NCBI RefSeq assembly: GCF_002864045.1
Contig: NZ_PJPV01000100.1
Location: 1 to 32,037, forward strand
DNA length: 32,037 nucleotides
Source: Endozoicomonas acroporae
Lineage (GTDB): Bacteria; Pseudomonadota; Gammaproteobacteria; Pseudomonadales; Endozoicomonadaceae
Reading direction: 5' to 3'
Position numbers and translations under genes: made by a program. The notes beneath the pieces are model-generated. The model ran no database searches. It had not been told where the DNA came from and saw nothing but the letters and a program-made list of their open reading frames with translations. How positions within the stretch are numbered: the stretch's first letter is position 1; each line of letters begins with the position of its first letter. This document shows positions 27,701-32,037 of this stretch, piece by piece.

Positions 27701-30700
27701 CACGACTGGTGGTTTCGGGTATCGCATTGGTTGAGGCATCAGCAAACTGTCGGGGTGGACTGTTTTCGTTGTCTTCCACTTTCGCTACGGGTATTGGGTC
27801 GGTTCCAGTTTCTGTGTCCACTGGCGAGGAAGGGGGGGTAACAGGGCGCGACCCACCCACTGATTCCTCAGCTTCACCCCCAACCGGACTTTGTCTGACT
27901 CCCATATCTTCAGACATCTTACTGAATGAGTCATCAGTAGCCGGTGAGGTCTGACTACCGGTAGCGGTCATCTCTGAAGCTGCAAGCTTCGGACTGGTTT
28001 CAACCCCTATGTCATCTGCAGATGAAGGAGGAGTAACACCTGATTTCTCAGCTTCATTCCTGACTGTATCTTTGTTGTCTTCAGCACCCTCAGGAGTCGG
28101 TCTGGTTGAGACATCAACTTCCTCAGAAATCGGACTGGTTCCACGACTGGTGGTCTCGGTTTTCGTATTGGTTGAGGCATCAACAAGCTGTCGAGGTAGA
28201 ATGTTTTCGTCGTCTTCACCATTCGCTACGGGTGTTGTGCCGGTTCCGGTTTCTGTGTTCACTGGAGAGGAAGGAGGGGTAACAGGGCGCGACCCACCCA
28301 CTGATTCCTCAGCTTCACCCCCAACCGGGCTTTGCCTGACTCCCACCACTTCAGGCATCGTACTGATTGAGTCATCAGTAGTCGGTGGGGTCTGACTACC
28401 GGTAGCGGTCATCTCTGAAGTTGCAAGCTTCGGACTGGTTTCACGACTGTTGGTCTCGGGTATCCCATTGATAGGGGCATCAGCAAGCTGTCGAGGTGTA
28501 CTGTCTTCGTCGTCTTCTACTTTCACTACGGGTGTTGTGCCGGTTCCACGACTGGTGGTATCGGGTATCGCATTGGTTGAGGCATCAGCAAACTGTTGGG
28601 TAGGACTGTTTTCGTCGTCTTCTCCTTTTGCCTCGGTCGTTGGACCCGTCACAGTTCCTGTGTCAACTGGAGAGGTCTGAGTACCTGAAGTGGACGCACG
28701 CCGCGCTAAGGATATTGGATTGGTTCCAGTCCCCTGGTCAACTGAAGATGAAAGAGAAGCAACGTCAGAACCATCACCTGATTTCTTGGCTTCATCCCCA
28801 ACCAGACTTGTTTCAGTCCCTTCAGGCATTGGCTTGAGCGAATCAGGAACCGATGTGGTCTGACTGCCTGTAATGAAGGCCCCCGGTGCTTCGGACGCTG
28901 GAGTGGTTTTAATTCCCTGGTCAACTGGAGATAAAAGAGAGGCAACGTCAGAACCATCGTCTGATTTTTCAGCTTTATCCCCAACCAGACTTTTTACAGC
29001 CTCTTCAGGCATCGACCTGGGTGAATCAGTAACCGATGAGGTCTGATTGCCTGTGCTGGATGCCACGAGTGTTTCTGGACTGGTTTCAGTTCCTTGATCA
29101 ACTAAAGATGCTGGAGAAGTAGCGTCAGAATCATCACCTGGTCCTTTAGCTTCATCCACAACCGGACTGTTTCCAGTCTCTTCAGGCATCAAGTTATCAG
29201 AAACTGCCTGAGTGCCTGTAGTGGACGAACCCCTCGCTATGGATGCTGGACTGGTTTCAGTTCCCTGGTCCACTGAAGATGAAAGAGAAGCAACGTCAGA
29301 ACTCTCACCTGATTCCTCAGCTTCATCCCCAACCGAACTGTTTCCAGTCCCTTTAGGCATTGGCTTGAGCGAATCAGGAACCGATGGGGTCTGACTGCCT
29401 GTAATGAACGCTCCCGGTGCTTCGGACGTTGGACTGGTTTTAATTCCCTGGTCAACTGGAGATAAGAGAGAGGCAACGTCAGAACCATCGCCTGATTTTT
29501 CAGCTTTATCCCCTACCGGACTGTTTCCAGTCTCTTCAAGCATTGACCCGGGTGAGCCATCAGGAACCGGTAAGGTCTGAGCGCCTGTAGTGGACGCACG
29601 CCGCGCCAGGGATGTTGGACTGGTTTCAGTTCCCTGGTCAACTGAAGATGAAAGAGAAACAACATCAGAACCATCACCTGATTTCTTAGCTTTATCCTCA
29701 GCCGGATTTGTTCCAGCCCCTTCAGGAATCAGCTTGAGCGACTCAGGAACCGATGTGGTCTGACTGCCTGTAATGAACGCCCCCGGTGCTTCGGACGTTG
29801 GACTGGTTTTAATTCCCTGGTCAACTGGAGATAAGAGGGAGGAAACGTCAGAACCATTACCTGATTTTCCGGCTTTATCCCCTACCGGACTTTTTCCAGT
29901 CTCTTCAGGCATCGGCCCGGGTGAATCAGTAACCGATGAGGTCTGACTGCCTGTACTGGACGCCCCGAGTGTTTCTGGACTGGTTACAGTTCCCTGATCA
30001 ACTAAAGATGCTGGAGAAGTAGCGTCAGAACCATCACCTGATTCTTTAGCTTCATCTACAACCGGACTGTTTCCAGTCTCTTCAGGCATCGAGTTATCAG
30101 CATCCGTCTGAGTGCCAGCAGAGGAGGCCCGCCGCGCTGATGACGTTGAACTGGTTTCAGCTCCCTGGTCATCTGGAGACGATAGAGAATCAACGTCAGA
30201 ACCATCACCTGATTTCCCGGTTTCATTCACAGCCGGACTTTTTCCAGTCCCTTCAGACATCGGCCCGTCTGACTCAGGAATCGATAAGGTCTGAGTGCCT
30301 GTAATGGACATCCCCCGCACCAGGGACGTTGAAGAGGTTTCAGTTTTTTCGTCAACTGGAGATTCAGGAGAAGTAACCTCAAAACCCTTACCTGATTCCT
30401 TAGCTTCATCTCCAACCGGACTGTTTCCAGTCCTTTCAATCAAGTTATCAGAAACTGTCTGAGTGCCAGTAGTGGACGAACGCTGCGCTATGGATGCTGG
30501 ACTGGTTTCAGTTCCCTGGTCAGCTGAGGGTAAAAGAGAAGTAACGCTAGAACTATCATCTAATTTCCCGGTTTTATTCACACCCGGACTTTTTCCAGTC
30601 TCTTCAGGCATCGGCCCGGGTGAACCAGAAACCGGTGAGGTTTGAGTACCTGTAGTAGACGCTCGCCGCGCTGAGGACGTTGGACTGGTTTCAGTTCTTT

Positions 30701-31574
30701 GATCAACTGGAGATACAGAAGAAGTAACGTCAGACCTATAACCTGATTCCCCACCTTCATCTTTGGCCTTATTGGTCACCGCAGGTATTTCATGCCCATT
30801 TGTCGCGATCAAGGCATCGTCACTGATTACGGCCGGTGTTTTCTCACCATCGGGCCTCGTCACGGTGCCGCTGCGCACGGCTGATGTTGTCTGGCCATTC
30901 GCTGAAGCAGGAGTCACAGGGTGCGACTCATCACTTGATACCTCACCCCTGGCTGGAGCTATAATTTCTTGCTTTGTTACACCCGGATTTCCAACACTGT
31001 AATTGCTGAGTATATCTCTAAGCTTTCCTTCAGAATCAATCAGTTGCTTGCCTGTGATTAACGTTTTGTCGTAGCCTGCGTTAAAATGCCAATCTCGGAT
31101 ATCATCCATTGATGAAACAATGATTTGTGCAAGCTCTTTTGGGCTGCTTAAATCAATTCTTTTAAGATCATTCAGGTGTTTTTTTAGCTTTACTGAGAAA
31201 TCAGCATCCAGATCTACTTCTTTTTTTGCTGACTTGGTTTGAATCTCTTTTAATATGTTCTCAACTTCATCCCGATCTGACTGTAGATTTCGACCGTCAG
31301 CCTTTATATCACCACCACAGTTTAGTGCTTTTTCCACATCCCGAAAATGATCAGACTTTAGCAATCCCCTGATTTTTACATCAAGAATAGGTACCGGGCG
31401 AATACTTCTGGCACTAAATGGTTTTGTTGAATGCTGAAAACTTCCCCTGACAGACTGGATATATCTATGGGGTTTAGGGCTTATATCACTTTTTTCCTCA
31501 GCAGTTTGATCACCCCGGGGGAATTCTGGCGGTGTTGAAAAGCTGGTTCCTCTTGGCCCGTTGACATTACTCAT
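21747..31574 (-). CDS. Giant repeat protein with SF2-type ATPase core (SecA/DUF3638-like)
   Basis: A 3275-residue protein with no signal peptide or membrane span. Residues 1-270 are a short domain plus linker. About 270-1330 are disordered Ser/Thr/Pro/Asp/Gly repeats (TETSP, STTGTQT, GDGSDV). About 1330-2330 are mostly helical with a beta-rich patch near 1950-2080. The ATPase core spans about 2330-2780: Walker A GTGYGKSKT at 2351-2359, motif Ia IIAPANNQ, DEYD at 2499-2502, SAT at 2555-2557, GTGTD ending at Asp2717, and QEFGRFSR at 2744-2751. These match superfamily 2 motifs, with SecA- or DUF3638-like spacing and wording. A helical tail of about 500 residues follows. Substrate is unknown; a translocase or host-directed effector are both possible. 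It is a single uninterrupted frame and stands alone. Confidence 0.85.
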   Translation of the reverse strand: MSNVNGPRGTSFSTPPEFPRGDQTAEEKSDISPKPHRYIQSVRGSFQHSTKPFSARSIRPVPILDVKIRGLLKSDHFRDVEKALNCGGDIKADGRNLQSDRDEVENILKEIQTKSAKKEVDLDADFSVKLKKHLNDLKRIDLSSPKELAQIIVSSMDDIRDWHFNAGYDKTLITGKQLIDSEGKLRDILSNYSVGNPGVTKQEIIAPARGEVSSDESHPVTPASANGQTTSAVRSGTVTRPDGEKTPAVISDDALIATNGHEIPAVTNKAKDEGGESGYRSDVTSSVSPVDQRTETSPTSSARRASTTGTQTSPVSGSPGPMPEETGKSPGVNKTGKLDDSSSVTSLLPSADQGTETSPASIAQRSSTTGTQTVSDNLIERTGNSPVGDEAKESGKGFEVTSPESPVDEKTETSSTSLVRGMSITGTQTLSIPESDGPMSEGTGKSPAVNETGKSGDGSDVDSLSSPDDQGAETSSTSSARRASSAGTQTDADNSMPEETGNSPVVDEAKESGDGSDATSPASLVDQGTVTSPETLGASSTGSQTSSVTDSPGPMPEETGKSPVGDKAGKSGNGSDVSSLLSPVDQGIKTSPTSEAPGAFITGSQTTSVPESLKLIPEGAGTNPAEDKAKKSGDGSDVVSLSSSVDQGTETSPTSLARRASTTGAQTLPVPDGSPGSMLEETGNSPVGDKAEKSGDGSDVASLLSPVDQGIKTSPTSEAPGAFITGSQTPSVPDSLKPMPKGTGNSSVGDEAEESGESSDVASLSSSVDQGTETSPASIARGSSTTGTQAVSDNLMPEETGNSPVVDEAKGPGDDSDATSPASLVDQGTETSPETLVASSTGNQTSSVTDSPRSMPEEAVKSLVGDKAEKSDDGSDVASLLSPVDQGIKTTPASEAPGAFITGSQTTSVPDSLKPMPEGTETSLVGDEAKKSGDGSDVASLSSSVDQGTGTNPISLARRASTSGTQTSPVDTGTVTGPTTEAKGEDDENSPTQQFADASTNAIPDTTSRGTGTTPVVKVEDDEDSTPRQLADAPINGIPETNSRETSPKLATSEMTATGSQTPPTTDDSISTMPEVVGVRQSPVGGEAEESVGGSRPVTPPSSPVNTETGTGTTPVANGEDDENILPRQLVDASTNTKTETTSRGTSPISEEVDVSTRPTPEGAEDNKDTVRNEAEKSGVTPPSSADDIGVETSPKLAASEMTATGSQTSPATDDSFSKMSEDMGVRQSPVGGEAEESVGGSRPVTPPSSPVDTETGTDPIPVAKVEDNENSPPRQFADASTNAIPETTSRETSPMSETIDDKSSLMAVASGANSDNTPAPVSSERTESSNQASQVTVEPTSNTSGVTEESNSRTPAELPEVTSPTALDQEPGELEQYLNTVPVNQEAVQLSGVHQNTVALQQAVNSMAAKVEQFNNWKDAEIAKKDITWLEGEDRKLEPSNTRLRNAIAGQIQTLGKDIDKTVNDFNNKYGNRPKECKALEDTASRIKESLQQQKDSIDQSNRVITGPAVQKWLADLDKTSTNFPNTNDYMEKVLPDLASVFASNNGEACSYLAGQTIDRVSRELVRRCNAEVAKVPGGEGRHLELQKLYMQYAQRLQQLDPQRIPARVHQGKLSIRGKQFASEAIRQQEAELGKVFGDPQTDAEVSDTSTSASEKQAARLIEDARIRPRLLALLNSLKPAQEGITNTAVEKAEDLDAALTKGLLDIRDQFNLHPMPGKFAVLEACQSDLKKPNSKLAAESVNQHNGKLTAKDGKPRYKKLEERCDGLLKKLDNARDFPETTGQKLEFMEAFHQKSIFDYEALKDGAATTEGSFTVTRLGRGKGPLSEFFAGVPNANYRKADEGAESIAIDGGKPEGIVFEKNRAGDWHGMLGNKHYTLHPRFLYEYPKSNIPFADNWLPVRADDGKPGILVLQTTAQEPRYFLYEPDGKGELKPKSIDATSDDELVDAEFLLRAAKGPGEASFNNKPDEVAKAKASALRGGVQSVRDKWNKTQNAQKKLASLYHQTRIDVEKRSGDGALQELIGTKDQSELLAGRKVRKSQYTDLQNKKENKKKVGTHLENASLKSADQRYQNLSPDTSFDQVGKGYYEQCRKKFGSNELIELGEKNLKVFKAGAFHNMSVFAGCEIKPDAPEWSDGSIQQVASNFDKVVKVNRDRQLRLSEGVDYLTRKLGTAIRDKNKDKELDFYRDDELVDFAINQFKNGHLPESVGVNRGTFCDDLVQLMLVKNERDFCRSMGQRMDALKDKLAVVRSERFDSQQMPDDEFKGACQALNLNMALLAGAQKEASERIESHYRRGLDEQSRAMISFEQGGLVLRGDQPKMAEKAFKFVQKMGKGRTSKGNTLVFQLGTGYGKSKTIIPLVADQACRKNHPVRIIAPANNQAELDHSLTGYFADSGVTYRRLDLFKDFVPKSGAPEKWWSPAVLEDIKAQVSATAPLGISTKDVLLLMTLRDRLKTIDAADYQAHCKETPATLQKEIRLLDDILDALQYDGLKVVDEYDRLSTPSSSDEFKEQAADMSRAQSVLGTKPINEREVAELLAAFLSGSKNKVCLSATMGTGFTMAGLTKSATVQEAAKKCESNAMTTQARLFNWLSKTTPVLSGDTSDPDNRINVLKQVMERSGKDKQIILFDGNHNGEDRFMHVKKDYDYLKEARGGKVRGLLYYNDQKQLCLYHPKQEKYQQSDAVVSPELEALIRKNPEDYDVRLDKTQGTGTDCPQGSNSVGIHLGMLEDDNRRGNVMTQEFGRFSRASSPLNIKGGQEFFMVLNTKFLPPNGSVSHEYREKQKELTNACERADERAQEAMAKLLGELDNKVSPEQLRVIHAKLHVSPPDEEGQYDTNLERDLGTFIKSWECNVFPHSVKTALADFKRAQWYGENQSQETIATMMALREDSSFVKACETNFERGSKRADVDEILSNAHTWRGDRAKKVLDKVELGQVITPVGSAGEYNHQVYVKEFEGQLRREVHKELQKIERESFDNFNKDESLEAVAKSEHMDDEIKECIAKLQARGIRPDSQTVIHNIPQELKEHCGQLWAKADHLYSEISSLCNNGKPIENKGNKDIGLVATSGWDRVTAAKQELDDKLRAVQERGDLVTLTEFCREQGSAVEVFYHELAKALSAVTFASDKNNNNNFGKLCGYLGEVMPGLKKQFRTVNDRKGYLYPAKKGPHPTEIMLTKSGLPTKKWDWHVTVEKLDDRLKNQLVALDDMRKEDNAKQMARAELSIKGGVQLTNCLGRIQDELLAANKKYRKTLVKDAVRTQDAIDKRKTIKLQ
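27700..28590 (-). repeat. Second repeat array with a 441-bp period in the giant gene
   Basis: CACGACTGGTGGT recurs at 27701 and 28142, and ACAGGGCGCGACCC recurs at 27841 and 28282, both 441 bases apart. Partial units follow at about 28442 and 28545. The encoded blocks read SRETSP, VTPPSSPV, EDDEN and SPVGGEAEESVGGSRP. It adjoins the 180-base array but is a distinct family. Confidence 0.85.
28660..30760 (-). repeat. Array of about 12 degenerate 57-62-residue repeats in the giant gene
   Basis: The block encoding DQGTETSP recurs at about 30682, 30499, 30330, 30148, 29977, 29800, 29617, 29431, 29248, 29077, 28900 and 28717, spaced 169-186 bases. Three unit flavours alternate, marked by ARRASTTGTQ, EAPGAFITGSQ and ETLVASSTGNQ. 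From about 30330 to 28690 the units repeat in exact 900-base register (five units), for example 30001 against 29101 and 29821 against 28921. This shows a recent segmental duplication on top of an older array. Confidence 0.9.
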
Positions 31575-31829
31575 AACCTGTCCTGACTGTTTGTTGTCCT
31601 TAACTATCAGCAGGCAATCAGTTGAAAAAACATCATCAGATCCAGTTGCTGGAGTCTGATTAATCCATGATTACACTTATTTAATTTCATGCTAGCAGAA
31701 TAGAAGGGCTTATTTAGTCTTTAAATGAAAACTCAGAACAGTTATCAATAAAAACCGAACAGATTGAACGGTTTTTTTTAAATTCTCAAACAACAACCTT
31801 TTAAAAATTCATTCAGTACATTTTTTTGA
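31575..31829. other. Leader and intergenic region upstream of the giant gene
   Basis: CAGGACAGGTT directly precedes the giant gene's ATG on the minus strand and provides its ribosome-binding site. The rest is AT-rich without a resolved promoter. AAAACCG (31751-31757) pairs with CGGTTTT (31769-31775) around an 11-base loop. It is followed by a T-run on the plus strand and, read the other way, by TTATTG, so it is probably a bidirectional terminator. Confidence 0.5.
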
Positions 31830-32037
31830 CTAGTCTGAAAATATCCGGTCTAGTACCTGCATCCATGCAGTCCTGCGGTGGTTGACAGCCTGACAAATAA
31901 ACCAAAATTGTCCATGCTCACCGCCTTTTTCTTTCCAGAGCATTAAGTAGCTAAGTAGTTGGCCAAATGGAATCGTATATTTCTGGCTAAGTGGACAGTT
32001 ACTATGCAAGGCACAACGCAGGGAGCATAGCCGTAGC
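31830..32037 (-). other. Open frame or gene remnant running off the right edge
   Basis: On the minus strand a frame is open from the window edge to a TAG at 31830-31832, about 68 codons. It includes KYTIPFGQLLSYLMLWKEKG and QFWFICQAVNHRRTAWMQVL. The residue mix is protein-like, rich in Trp and aromatic residues, and an internal ATG lies near 31943. I cannot assign a family, and it could be part of a dispersed repeat continuing beyond the window. The hairpin at 31751-31775 would lie just downstream of its stop. Confidence 0.3.

Noticed and set aside
27622..31002. Many plus-strand frames of 60-128 codons opposite the repeat arrays
   Set aside because: They recur with the repeats and mirror the Ser/Thr/Pro codon pattern of the minus-strand giant gene; they are shadows.

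Overview
The window reads as chromosomal DNA of a gammaproteobacterium. The pheS-pheT-ihfA-merR order, thiSGH with an anaerobic-type ThiH, sbcB, a YigZ-family protein and a PilZ protein all fit. Ankyrin proteins, a 3275-residue protein and several serine/threonine-rich unknowns resemble host-associated Oceanospirillales such as Endozoicomonas. That genus is an inference from gene content, not a database match.

Layout. 1-2750: two tandemly duplicated ankyrin-repeat genes (+). 2756-7009: the minus-strand pheS-pheT-ihfA-merR cluster. 7209-9578: the divergent plus-strand thiazole operon thiS-thiG-thiH, with a hairpin-forming GGCACGGA-type repeat between thiS and thiG, followed by an Smr-domain gene. 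10297-12657: a large helical protein of unknown function. 12949-14373: aspA with a candidate FNR box upstream and a terminator downstream. 14937-16754: an orphan FixJ-type response regulator, a roughly 180-bp imperfect palindrome, and a small receiver-like protein that has lost its phosphoacceptor aspartate. 16854-20089 (-): exonuclease I (sbcB) preceded by a gene whose C-terminus resembles the XPB/Ssl2 helicase-associated fold. 20264-21609: a small unknown gene, a YigZ/IMPACT protein and a PilZ protein. 21747-31574 (-): a giant gene.

The most unusual locus is the giant gene. Its product has a short N-terminal domain and about 1,000 residues of disordered Ser/Thr/Pro/Glu/Asp repeats. These include a 900-bp higher-order duplication and a separate 441-bp duplication. 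A mainly helical middle follows, then a complete set of SF2-type ATPase motifs (GTGYGKSKT, DEYD, SAT, GTGTD, QEFGRFSR) that recalls SecA or DUF3638-type proteins. No signal peptide or membrane segment is evident.

Functionally, the housekeeping genes cover Phe-tRNA charging, nucleoid architecture, thiamin thiazole synthesis, aspartate/fumarate metabolism and DNA end processing. The accessory genes (ankyrin pair, 786-residue protein, giant ATPase) look like fast-evolving, possibly host-directed proteins. No CRISPR array, tRNA, rRNA or intact transposase was seen.
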